From NCBI GenBank assembly GCA_003118195.1, contig BEXV01001788.1, forward strand, positions 68,838-86,431: 17,594 bases of DNA, written 5' to 3'. Shown one piece after another: positions 10,401-16,819 of the stretch. Position 1 is the first letter of the stretch. The number at the start of each line of letters is the position of its first letter. The notes beneath the pieces are model-generated. The model saw nothing but the letters and a program-made list of their open reading frames with translations. It had not been told where the DNA came from and ran no database searches. A program made the translations under genes and the position numbers. The DNA is from Hemicentrotus pulcherrimus (taxonomy: Eukaryota; Echinodermata; Echinoidea; Camarodonta; Strongylocentrotidae).

Positions 10401-10790
10401 GCTAGGCTTGGATGTTTTTTCCATGTTGTGTCTGCATTTTGTTGGTATTTATTCACTAAACCACTCTGAAAACAAGTACATGATTCTTGATATTTTTTGT
10501 ATATACAACATATCCTATCCTTGATTTCTTCGAATCGGATTAAGGAATTTGTATTAACCCATTTAAATGTTAAAACAAAGTTTGATGACTTTGCACCAAT
10601 TGTAAGTATTCTTTGTATTTCTTCATTTTTTATTTGTTTCTTCATTTATTGCCCTTTAATTTAGGCATTCGGAGTGGTGCATGAAATCGCCACTTATTCT
10701 CCAGATGGCGCCGTCTACATGGCTGACATCGGGCTCGATCGCGTCTGGAAGTTCGAGACGACTTCGAACAGTCTCAGCAACGAGCTCTAA
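4376..10790 (+). CDS. PAL: Peptidyl-alpha-hydroxyglycine alpha-amidating lyase (PAL), 3' part of gene
   Basis: Nine exons (4376-4424, 5202-5571, 6150-6310, 6815-6925, 7066-7281, 7803-7882, 8865-9071, 9755-9867, 10665-10790) join in one frame through GT-AG introns. PAL cleaves peptidyl-hydroxyglycine to an amidated peptide and glyoxylate in the secretory pathway. The last seven exons encode 337 residues, close to the size of the rat PAL core. By eye against rat PAL, the zinc histidines are present (YMPHGL, IPHSLAL, VVHEI), as are the catalytic Arg (LHRGDRRW), the catalytic Tyr (ADGYC) and both disulfide pairs (HFC/GYC and ICVADREN...IQC). Sequons NGT and NVT occur. The chain stops 24 residues after the last blade's [10 protein letters not shown] begins, with no membrane helix, so the product looks soluble. 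The 5' end, and whether a PHM monooxygenase domain precedes it, lie outside the window. Family confidence is high; full gene structure is less certain. Confidence 0.93.
5202..5571 (+). CDS. PAL gene exon b: acidic Ser/Tyr-rich linker
   Basis: The exon starts after TTCTATTAG and ends CTTCAG|GTTCGT. It contributes 123 codons with 26 Ser, 9 Tyr, 26 Asp+Glu, only 6 Lys+Arg and one Cys. A run of five serines and a YQYGEESY patch stand out. It looks disordered and sits just ahead of the propeller, where bifunctional PAM proteins have a variable linker between PHM and PAL. Codon-like composition (GC-rich against AT-rich introns) and phase-compatible borders support a true exon. If the intron were retained, the frame would end after Val-Arg. 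It is also present at 1587-1956. Confidence 0.8.
6150..6310 (+). CDS. PAL gene exon c: propeller start, catalytic Arg
   Basis: The exon follows a 13-T acceptor tract (TTAATTCAG) and ends AACGG|GTAAGT. It encodes [12 protein letters not shown]..., then [14 protein letters not shown] and [16 protein letters not shown] carries the backbone calcium site equivalent to rat Val520, and the Arg of HRGD matches rat Arg533. It is also present at 2535-2695. Confidence 0.9.
6750..6805 (+). repeat. Two tandem 28-bp units in intron 2 (copy 2)
   Basis: Same two-unit tandem repeat as at 3135-3190, again immediately upstream of the exon acceptor (6814). Confidence 0.9.
6815..6925 (+). CDS. PAL gene exon d
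   Basis: Acceptor CCTTTTTAG, donor CT|GTAAGT. It encodes [15 protein letters not shown], then [17 protein letters not shown], matching the first blade's strand pattern in PAL (DTILVIDPNNA in mammals). The two leftover bases CT join A of the next exon to make Leu in SDLFYMPHG. It is also present at 3200-3310. Confidence 0.9.
7066..7281 (+). CDS. PAL gene exon e: zinc His 1, disulfide Cys
   Basis: Acceptor TCACATAG, donor GACGG|GTATGAG. It reads [25 protein letters not shown], then [17 protein letters not shown] and FYVADG. PHGL carries the first zinc histidine (rat His585) and a calcium backbone site (Leu587). HFC is the first cysteine of the 634-655 pair. This is the best conserved exon and the strongest identification of the gene. 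The upstream ATG at 7016 lies in the short intron and is not a start. Confidence 0.95.
7283..7802. other. PAL intron with a SINE
   Basis: Intron between exons e and f (begins 7282). It holds the SINE at 7434-7627 and otherwise no coding signal. The acceptor is a weak-looking CAATGCGATACAG. Confidence 0.85.
7434..7627 (-). mobile_element. tRNA-derived SINE (family 2), antisense, well preserved
   Basis: On the minus strand the head (GGCGCGATAGCTCAGTTGG...) carries a perfect tRNA A box, TAGCTCAGTTGGTAGAGC (7600-7617). The B-box region (about 7568-7582) is degenerate. A body with GGCATTAATCCTCATTACC follows, ending in GCTTTCTTAGCAGTCATGT and an AT-rich tail near 7434. The same body and tail recur at 8326-8530, which defines the family. 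It is inserted antisense to the PAL gene within its intron. Confidence 0.85.
7803..7882 (+). CDS. PAL gene exon f: catalytic Tyr
   Basis: Acceptor GCGATACAG, donor GGAG|GTGAGT. With GG from the previous exon it reads [18 protein letters not shown] and TAGTIPG. The Tyr and Cys of GYC match rat Tyr654 (catalytic) and Cys655 (disulfide). NGT is an N-glycosylation sequon. Confidence 0.92.
7974..7989. repeat. Perfect 16-bp palindrome
   Basis: AGTCCTTTAAAGGACT is its own reverse complement. It lies in the intron between exons f and g, about 50 bp before the fold-back element. No function is assigned. Confidence 0.9.
8037..8156. mobile_element. Fold-back (hairpin) element in PAL intron
   Basis: A long imperfect inverted repeat. 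The inner arms GTGCTC...GTCGTCA (8075-8093) and TGACGAC...GAGCAC (8103-8120) enclose a 9-base loop. Similarity continues outwards (GTCGAAGGAGACAAGAG on the left; its loose complement CTCGTCTTTTTCCAC on the right) to about 8037 and 8156. There is no coding capacity; the minus-strand open frame across it is incidental. It may be a short non-autonomous DNA transposon or fold-back repeat. Boundaries are approximate. Confidence 0.6.
8326..8530 (-). mobile_element. tRNA-derived SINE (family 2), antisense, degraded copy
   Basis: It begins with the tail TTATTTTACCTGACTGCTAA shared with the SINE at 7434 (TTATTTTACATGACTGCTAA) and keeps recognisable body blocks (GGGGATTAAT, TTTACCAAAAC). Its tRNA head near 8500-8530 has lost a clean A box. 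It is an older relative in the next intron, in the same orientation. Confidence 0.7.
8865..9071 (+). CDS. PAL gene exon g: zinc His 2, second disulfide
   Basis: Acceptor TTATCTTTTCAG, donor CCAAG|GTAATA. It reads [20 protein letters not shown], then [18 protein letters not shown] and [15 protein letters not shown] holds the second zinc histidine (rat His690). The two cysteines match the rat 702-713 pair, and VADREN is a PAL hallmark. NVT is a sequon. Confidence 0.94.
9072..9754. other. PAL intron, no feature recognised
   Basis: AT-rich intron of 683 nt with donor GTAATA and acceptor AATTGCAG. Apart from a small 6-bp-arm hairpin (GAGACT...AGTCTC, about 9562-9583) I see nothing structured or coding. 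Confidence 0.8.
9755..9867 (+). CDS. PAL gene exon h
   Basis: Acceptor TTGAATTGCAG, donor CCTAAG|GTATGT. With G from exon g it reads [20 protein letters not shown], then [18 protein letters not shown], matching the FAVNG...GEIID region of vertebrate PAL. It ends in phase 0, ready for the last exon. Confidence 0.92.
9868..10664. other. PAL intron, no feature recognised
   Basis: An AT-rich intron of 797 nt. A C-rich patch follows the donor and the acceptor is CTTTAATTTAG. The small open frames on either strand look incidental. Confidence 0.8.
10665..10790 (+). CDS. PAL gene last exon: zinc His 3 and stop
   Basis: It reads [20 protein letters not shown], then [10 protein letters not shown], and ends SNEL-TAA at 10788-10790. 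The His of VVHEI aligns with the third zinc ligand (rat His786). The following residue, the calcium ligand Asp787 in rat, is Glu here, and rat Met784 of the active site is Val. There is no membrane segment or cytosolic tail after the propeller, unlike integral-membrane PAM. Confidence 0.93.
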   Translation, partial: AFGVVHEIATYSPDGAVYMADIGLDRVWKFETTSNSLSNEL

Positions 10791-11542
10791 ATCATGGAAC
10801 CCCCCTCCCTAAAAAAAAATATCATATTATAAAAGTTATAAGAGTTATATAATGATACAGAGATGAATTATAGTTTTTGACTGGGCATTTATGCGGTTCG
10901 GAACATAACAAATGTATTTGAATATTGTATAATACTACCATAGAGACATATACTACTAACACTATTTCTCTATGAATACTACACATCAGATAATGCATGT
11001 GCATTCTACTTTGTTATAAAATTCAGGTCGATACAAATTATATTACGTGCAAAAATGGTATATGAGAAAGGTGCAAGGGCGTGAATATAGGTATAAATTT
11101 GTTGATGACGAATCTTCTGGCACACAAACATGGACAATCATTTCATCTGTTATTATTTTCGTTTGAATGGTCCATATTTAGACAAGCGATTATGTTCAAA
11201 CTTCATACAATCTTTAGTATGATATGGGTATATTGGTTTTATAAAAAATAGGAAAAACCGAGAGGGAAAATATATCATTTAAAGGTAAATCCAACCTTGA
11301 CAGCAAACTACTCTAGAGGAAAGCAACAAACAAATGAGAGAAGCGGACCTGCAAAAGTTGAATGAAATTGGACAAAAAATAAGAAAGTCAATTAGTTTTT
11401 GAAAGATTTCTGACAGGAATTTTGATTTTTGATTTTTTATAATTATAAGTAAAGAGCTCTTCAAATTGGCATAATCGATAATGTGTTTGTGATGTAGTGG
11501 CGGACAACTTTCCCCTTTGTTCCAACACACAAACAAAATCGA

Positions 11543-11560
11543 GTAAAATTTAAATTTTAC
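11543..11560. repeat. Perfect 18-bp AT-rich palindrome
   Basis: GTAAAATTTAAATTTTAC equals its reverse complement. It lies in the presumed 3' UTR and may be chance in AT-rich DNA. Confidence 0.9.
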
Positions 11561-12364
11561 ACAACATTAATGTATGACTCAGGAGGGTCTTTTCTCTTTC
11601 GAGCATCTACATGAGAATATACTATCTATAATAATATTTTGAGTAGTGCCCCACGGGAGATGGCGCTTAGGAGAAAAACAGATATCAGTGATATTTTTGT
11701 AAAAGACAAACGGGAGAGTTATCTGCTACTACCTCACATTCTATTGATCAAACTGCCAATTTGAGATTTGCATAGATTTAGTAAATCTCATACTTGGAAC
11801 ATTCATACATTTCCTGTCATTGCTCCCGTTTATTTTAAAGTTTCCCCATTCCGTTGGTCTTCGTCAAATGAAACGATTACAAGGTTTGGATTACGTTTTA
11901 AAACTTCTTACAGATTTTCTGTGAGTACATTACCGACTATTTTTTGTCTACTGAAATTTATTGACCAAATCATAAGAGAGGAGATGAATTCACTTTGAAT
12001 TCACTGGAGGTGTTATCAATTGACCAGTCAATTTTATTCGCACTCCGTAACTTTACTGTTTATTTGTATTCTTACTTTGATGTGTACTCGATTTGAATGA
12101 AGGGTTATCTAGGTTCACATTTCCCGTCCAATTGTCATAAAAACGAATACCTTGAAGTAGTAGAGTAAAACTCTGCTTATTTTTCTGCAATCTTCCTTCT
12201 CACAAAGCCATTCTTTTATTTTCTAACTGCCGCGAGTGTTAAGTGCATGGTATGAAGATCAATTTTGTTCATGCGACATCAACAGCTGAAAAAAGCTCGT
12301 TTGCACTTCCTTTTTACACACAAAACAAGAAAATCCGCTTTGAAGAAGAAAATTTCATTTTATA

Positions 12365-12372
12365 TGTAAATA
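12365..12372 (+). promoter_or_regulatory. Pumilio-type element (TGTAAATA) in presumed 3' UTR
   Basis: Matches the UGUANAUA consensus bound by Pumilio-family proteins. It is only meaningful if the PAL transcript extends this far. Confidence 0.3.
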
Positions 12373-12696
12373 TTGCTTGAAGTGTAAGGTATTTAAAGAG
12401 TGGTCATAACAAGTTGATTTCACTTCTGATTAGCCTCATACAACGCCTTTCAAAAGGGTGCTATAAGAATACGCGTCGTTGATTACATTTTAAATTTTAC
12501 GAACTGAATTTGTTGAAGGTCCAGAATTGTGTAATTAAGTATTGAAGGTATTCATATTTGGGAGAAAGTGAATATCTTTAAAAGATTTATAAAATATCAA
12601 CTGAGCGGACGCTGAATCAACAGTGTACATCGTCATAATTACGTAGCCTTATGATATAGCTTGAAAGTGCTATTTTAGCTTTGTTGGAAACCTTGC

Positions 12697-12706
12697 TGTA
12701 AATAAA
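12697..12706 (+). promoter_or_regulatory. Polyadenylation signal AATAAA overlapping TGTAAATA
   Basis: AATAAA at 12701-12706 is the first canonical signal downstream of the PAL stop and is followed within 30 nt by T-rich sequence. TGTAAATA (12697-12704), a second Pumilio-type match, overlaps it. Confidence 0.45.
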
Positions 12707-12960
12707 ATATGCTTATTCATCCATTTGTAGAGTTTTTGATTTACCGATAACGTGACAAGAAATAGAAATAGTTGACATTAATGTACAAATCAATGCTTTG
12801 TTTGTCGATGGTAATATAACATTAGGTAAATGTATTTTGCATTGGCAACTAAAATCCAAAACTAATTAGCCCTTATCCTGTAATGCTTTAGCCTTTAAAA
12901 ATTATTATTCATTTATTTGTTTTTCTTGTTGCATTCCGGATCAAATTTTGGACAGTCGTG

Positions 12961-12987
12961 AAAAAAAAAAAATAAAAAAAAAAAAAA
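12961..12987 (+). repeat. Interrupted poly-A run
   Basis: Twelve A, one T, fourteen A. It could be an old retroposed tail or a slippage run; it would also prime oligo-dT internally in cDNA work. Confidence 0.9.
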
Positions 12988-13189
12988 TTTAAATAAATAC
13001 AATTTGTTGTTACCACAGCTGAAAATTGAAGCCTTCTTATTTTAAGCTAGTGTAGTATTCATGTAAATTGTGATCATGCCAGTGTGTATTAGCGCCTTTG
13101 CTTGATTTGTCCTGCCTCGCTTTTTTAGTCTATTTTTTTCAGTTTGCGATATTTGTGAAAAGTGATGTATAAATTTGAGTTGATTATGT

Positions 13190-13195
13190 AATAAA
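13190..13195 (+). promoter_or_regulatory. Second AATAAA candidate
   Basis: Canonical hexamer 2.4 kb beyond the PAL stop, a possible distal poly(A) signal. It is weak because it rests on the hexamer alone. Confidence 0.25.
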
Positions 13196-13479
13196 GTCGC
13201 AGAGATATATATATACATATAAATCGTGAATGATACTTTGCATTTTTGTCTTTGCTTCCACAACATAATATCTTCAGCTGAGAGTAAAGAGAGCATTTAC
13301 TTGTACATACAGTTATTAGCCTTCTGGCTCTTAGCTAAAGATTTCATGTTTGGTTGAGATAAATGTGTGACTACAGTTGAAGCGAGGACTGGTAGAAGCG
13401 AAGGATGATTGCACAGTACTCTGCCTATGATCTATCAATTTAACGGCGGCGTAGCTATAGAGAGGACATGGTGGTGGTG

Positions 13480-13563
13480 CCCCCTTCCTCTCTCCCACCT
13501 CCCCCTCTCTCCCGTCTTCCCCCTTCTCTGTCTCTCGCTCTCTCTCTCTCCCGTCTTCCTTCC

Positions 13564-13610
<47 letters not shown>

Positions 13611-13632
13611 TCTCTCTCCCTTTCTATCTTTC
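13480..13632 (+). repeat. Polypyrimidine (CT)n tract
   Basis: About 150 bases almost entirely C and T, with a pure CT core at about 13569-13607. Open frames of Ser/Leu/Pro repeats across it are an effect of the repeat and are not genes. It lies between the two convergent genes. Confidence 0.95.
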
Positions 13633-14295
13633 ACCTTTCCTTGTTTTTCTCCCCTTATCTAATGTACCTTCTCCATCTATCCCTTCTATGAACCCAAGCC
13701 TTACACGATGATAATGCAGAGCCTTTAAGTATAGGTCATGAAAACTTTCTCATAGGTCGTTTATCAAAATAAACGATCCACTACAGCATAAGACCCAGTA
13801 TTCAACTGAACAATAAACCAACTTCTAAATCAACAACAAATACAAGTCATGCCCGACTGGCGGAGTGACCTGTTTATATAGTTTTATACAACAAACCACC
13901 AATGGAAATATTGTCAGTAATTTCCTTATAAGTCCAATGTATACATATTCCTCAACCATTATTAATATGAATAACAATAATAATTGATGATGTAAATGAC
14001 AAAATGCACCTGAAGATAACATATTGATATACGAACGACAAACAAACCTGCTAAAAACAAAGAAAAGAAGAATACGGCTACATGTATAGAATCAATTCTA
14101 AATATTGATGCTTTATGAGAAGAGCAATCGTCAATATCCTTTAAACTTCATGAAATTCTGTAATAAAATGTCTAAAGCATGTATAAAGGCTGAATACAAA
14201 CCAGATCGAAGCTTTAAAATTTGCTCAAGCGACATTACTTTGAGTCAAGGCTTTATTTCTCTTTTTTCTTTTTGGTTCAAATCGGGTTTTAGATT
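13633..14295. other. Intergenic sequence, nothing recognised
   Basis: AT-rich intergenic DNA between the pyrimidine tract and the SINE. No exon, RNA gene or structured repeat was recognised. Confidence 0.7.
14252..14257 (-). promoter_or_regulatory. Candidate poly(A) signal for PON (minus strand)
   Basis: TTTATT on the + strand reads AATAAA on the minus strand. It is the nearest canonical hexamer I found downstream of the PON stop, almost 1 kb away. A variant ATTAAA is nearer, at 14580-14585, inside the MITE. Confidence 0.25.
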
Positions 14296-14402
14296 TACAG
14301 GTTTGAGGTTAGGGTTAGGGTGCGCTAGTGCCTTCGTGAGATTCGAACCGCGAACCATGTTATTCACAGTCCAGTAACGTATTCACTAGATCACGTCTTG
14401 GT
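14296..14402 (-). mobile_element. tRNA-derived SINE head (family 3), antisense
   Basis: On the minus strand from 14402, a tRNA-like head with A-box-like TGATCTAGTGAATACG precedes a very good B box, GGTTCGAATCTC (14338-14349). CACCCTAACCCTAACCTC follows. It lacks the stems of a functional tRNA. The 90-residue open frame overlapping it on the + strand is incidental. The 3' extent is uncertain. Confidence 0.65.
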
Positions 14403-14497
14403 AATTCTTTCAAGGCAACTGCCCTCTGTACCATCATCAGACTATCCCAGTAGCTCACGGACAACAACCCCTAGGACCAAAACATCCGGATAATACA

Positions 14498-14709
14498 CCT
14501 GGGGATGTTTCACAAAGACTAAGATAGACTTGAGTTGGATTTAACTATGGTCACAAATCTACAGAATTTACTTTTGTTTTTTAATTCATTATTGAAGGGA
14601 AAATAGTATCTAAAGATCATAATGGTGACGTGCAAACAGTTGCATGGACAGCCTGCCATAGTTAAGTCCAACTTAAAGTTGATCTTAGTCTTTATCAAAC
14701 ACCCCCTGG
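14498..14709. mobile_element. MITE-like element 1 (212 bp)
   Basis: Terminal inverted repeats of about 53 bp (14498-14550 and 14656-14709) begin CCTGGGGATGTTTCACAAAG and CCAGGGGGTGTTTGATAAAG and end at AACTATGG. The arms have several mismatches. The 105-bp middle has no coding capacity. The ends match the same family as the element at 16147-16464. No target-site duplication is clear. Confidence 0.8.
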
Positions 14710-14998
14710 TCAACTACCCCCAACAGCACATTATGTAAGAGGGGTATTGGGGCGAATTTGTCCAATTAGCATGTAGTGCTATTGTGGTAGCGTGTAATTA
14801 TCGGGGCTAGTAGTCCCATTGGAAGTATGTGTCATTGGTGGGGCTGTACAGTGGTAGTTGCAAGGGCGTGGTAGGCCGGGAGGCAGGTGACTGGGCACAC
14901 CCTTTTAAATTAATATCCCCCGGAACAAACTCCCTCTAGGACCTATCAGTATTTGATATAATGGTTAGTCAGTTTCTGGTCAGGGGGCTAGTTGACCA
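14707..14998. repeat. Inverted-repeat unit abutting MITE 1
   Basis: TGGTCAACTA (14707-14716) is followed by C-rich bases and is mirrored by TAGTTGACCA (14989-14998), preceded by G-rich bases. It may be a separate short element of 292 bp with 10-bp perfect ends, or chance. Its G-rich middle has no open frame of note. Confidence 0.3.
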
Positions 14999-15235
14999 AA
15001 AAAGTACATGTAGGTTGGTCTTTTCTAAAATTCCTGAGCTCAATTTGAGCCCTATGAAGCTTTTTCTTCATCAAATTCAATGCAAAATAAATATCATGAT
15101 AATGTAGAAGATAAAACGACGGTTTAAAAAAAGAAAAATGCATATTCAAACATTATTGAATGGCTGCATATTTCAAAACAGGTGTTAACAAAATGAAGAA
15201 AAAAAATCTTAACCTGAAACGTATAATGCAAATCA
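14999..15235 (-). other. Presumed PON 3' UTR
   Basis: AT-rich sequence directly downstream of the PON stop on the minus strand. No canonical poly(A) hexamer is seen within it. Confidence 0.4.
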
Positions 15236-15400
15236 CTATATGGCATTAACTTGGCAACGCATCATTCGGCCATGTAATGACCCGATGAGTAGGATTCCTT
15301 TATGATGGACAGCACTGGTTGACAAGGTGATATTCCGGCCATCTTCACTGTACACCTCTGACAGCTCATAGTCTTTGGGTCCAACTCTCACTCGTAACAC
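15236..15400 (-). CDS. PON last exon
   Basis: The acceptor on the minus strand is TTTCCACTCAG|GTG. The exon carries 54 codons and a TAG stop (15236-15238). The open frame continues upstream of the acceptor only by chance, and the family resemblance begins exactly at VLRVRV. It contains an NIT glycosylation sequon, three residues beyond the position of the PON1 Asn324 sequon, and ends RCQVNAI. Confidence 0.9.
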   Translation of the reverse strand: MLRVRVGPKDYELSEVYSEDGRNITLSTSAVHHKGILLIGSLHGRMMRCQVNAI

Positions 15401-16819
15401 CTGAGTGGAAATGTTTGAATAAAGTATGAAAGATCTCATATTGTTATTATTTTTCAAAATTGTATGGCCAAATAGATTATCGGCACCCTTTTCAGGGGTG
15501 ATGGGATAATTTTTTTTTTTTAAATACTGCAAGGACCCTTCAAGAAGCGGGGTGTAATTTGTCAATTTGTTAATAGTTATGCTCATCTATCAGATGTATG
15601 TCTGTGAGAAATCGAAACGAATGCCCAATAATGATCCTGAATAACCAGTCCACAATTACCACATGTACGTCAATCCTTTTCATTAGGGACTTTTAGATTT
15701 GCACGTCGACATAGTGAACTGCTACGTGTGACGTCCTTTTAAGGCACTGGCAGTGCCTTGTCACGGTGCCTTAACAGACCCTATTGACAGGCCTTTTTTA
15801 GTAGAAGGTATTCCAAAATCACATTCTTTTCACATTATCATTTGAATCTAATCCAAAATCATATTAAGAGCCATTCCAAATAGTGGAGTTTTAGAGTCGC
15901 TCTTTTGAGAGTAATTCTGAAGCTCCGCTATTATATTAGTACAGGAATAACATATTCAGCATAGAAAACCATTCCACAACGAAGTTGATTCTGAAATGAC
16001 TCCTAAGAGAGTGTCTAGGCCCTCTTTCAGAAAACTGCCACAGACCTATGACAAATTTGCTCACAGCCATTAAAATGCAAGGATTTCAGTAGCTTATAAC
16101 AAATATCGTAACTTGTTATTGATAACAGGTTTTTATGAAACAGGGCCCAGGGGGGTGTTTCACAAAGATCCTAAGTCAAACTTATCTCTAAGTTGGACTT
16201 AAAAATTATGGAAAGCCATTAGCATCTTTGAAAACATTTTGTAAAAGTTTTTTTAGAAGGCATAAAATGTTGATTCAACTCATTCATATTTTCTATTATG
16301 AAGGAGATTTCTAGTTCTTGATGTGGAATTTATGTAAAGTCTAATATACTGGAATTTTTGCTTTTGAATATATTTGATTTTAAGGCTACAAATGGCTCTC
16401 CATAATTTTTAAGTCCAACTTAGAGTTAAGTTTGACTTAGGATCTTTGTGAAACACCCCCCTGGTCTGTGTGCATACCGATACAGCCTATTGCTCTCCAG
16501 ATGTCCTGTACTAAGCTGCTAATTAGAGACTGACAAAGAGAGGCAAGGCTAGGCTAATGTTTTATGGATAATTGTTTAAGTTTCAAAATAGAGTCTGTGT
16601 CTGCTGATTTATGAATTAAAACAAAATTACATGCAAAGAAAAGATAGGCCAACATTGAAAAACATAGTAATGTCATACCTGTGATGGGACCAATCCTTTC
16701 TTTGTATCAATGTAAGTTAAAGCTTTGTGAGCAACACTCATGCATCCAAGCCATACGTCACCAGATTCATCGACATACACATTGTCAGCAACGGTCCCGA
16801 GGTCAATAACATGAACCCC
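15236..16819 (-). CDS. PON: Paraoxonase-family (PON) arylesterase/lactonase, C-terminal two exons
   Basis: Two minus-strand exons (16819-16679 and 15400-15236) join in phase 0 to give 101 residues. They match the end of paraoxonases, secreted or membrane-bound calcium-dependent lactonases with a six-bladed propeller. The first exon has VADNVYVDESGDVWLGC, equivalent to LVDNISVDPETGDLWVGC of mammalian PONs, with the Asp-Asn calcium ligands (PON1 Asp269/Asn270). The second has VLRVRV, then VYSEDGRNITLS and HHKGILLIGSLHGRMMRC, matching SEVLRI...VYAENG...YKGKLLIGTVFHKALYC. The C-terminal Cys (PON1 Cys353, disulfide with Cys42) is kept. The His after GC in PON1 (His285) is Met here. The rest of the gene, including the catalytic His pair, is outside the window. 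It is convergent with PAL. Confidence 0.9.
15741..15759. repeat. Short perfect hairpin
   Basis: AAGGCACTG and CAGTGCCTT form 9-bp arms around a single G. A related GGTGCCTT follows at about 15765. No function is assigned. Confidence 0.85.
15879..15932. repeat. Imperfect hairpin in PON intron
   Basis: AATAGTGGAGTTTTAGAGT pairs imperfectly with ATTCTGAAGCTCCGCTATT across a loop of about 16 bases. It may be the core of an old fold-back repeat. Confidence 0.5.
16018..16148. repeat. Imperfect inverted-repeat unit abutting MITE 2
   Basis: The right end reads, on the minus strand, GGGCCCTGTTTCATAAAAAC. The left end reads GGCCCTCTTTCAGAAAACTG. This resembles a short DNA transposon relic of about 131 bp lying directly beside, and sharing two bases with, the MITE at 16147. 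Confidence 0.4.
16147..16464. mobile_element. MITE-like element 2 (318 bp), young
   Basis: Terminal inverted repeats of 74 bp (16147-16220 and 16391-16464) differ at only two positions. They start CCAGGGGGGTGTTTCACAAA and share TAAGTTGGACTTAA and TATGG blocks with element 1. The 170-bp AT-rich middle has no transposase. It lies in the last PON intron. No target-site duplication is obvious at the edges. Confidence 0.88.
16679..16819 (-). CDS. PON penultimate exon
   Basis: Acceptor CATGGCAG, donor TCACAG|GTATGA; 47 codons. It begins GVHVIDLGTVADNVYVDESG and continues DVWLGCMSVAHKALTYID, ending LVPSQ. It carries the calcium-ligand Asp-Asn and the Cys equivalent to PON1 Cys284. A longer minus-strand open frame in another phase overlaps it and is not real. 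Confidence 0.9.

Larger units (their letters stand above)
10791..13470 (+). other. PAL 3' UTR followed by intergenic sequence
   Basis: There are no credible coding exons; all open frames are short and lack family resemblance. The first canonical AATAAA after the stop that I found is at 12701, which would give a 3' UTR of about 1.9 kb; another is at 13190. An 18-bp perfect palindrome sits at 11543-11560 and an A-rich run at 12961-12987. Beyond about 13200 it is intergenic space between two convergent genes. Confidence 0.6.
15401..16678 (-). other. Last intron of PON, packed with inverted repeats
   Basis: An intron of 1278 nt with donor CAG|GTATGA and acceptor ACTCAG. It contains the short hairpins at 15741-15759 and 15879-15932, an imperfect inverted repeat at 16018-16148 and the MITE at 16147-16464. 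Confidence 0.85.

Noticed and set aside
11768..11998. 76-residue + strand open frame
   Set aside because: AT-rich 3' UTR/intergenic sequence with no recognisable motif and no splice context.
13409..13711. Open frames rich in Ser-Leu-Pro repeats
   Set aside because: They are produced by the (CT)n tract and have no splice or homology support.
14306..14320. GTTAGGGTTAGGG, telomere-like repeat
   Set aside because: Only about two units, and part of the SINE; not an internal telomere.
14105..14377. 90-residue + strand open frame
   Set aside because: It runs into the antisense SINE head; the C-terminal half is translated repeat.
14338..14402. Possible real tRNA gene on the minus strand
   Set aside because: The B box is good but acceptor and anticodon stems do not form; it is better read as a SINE.
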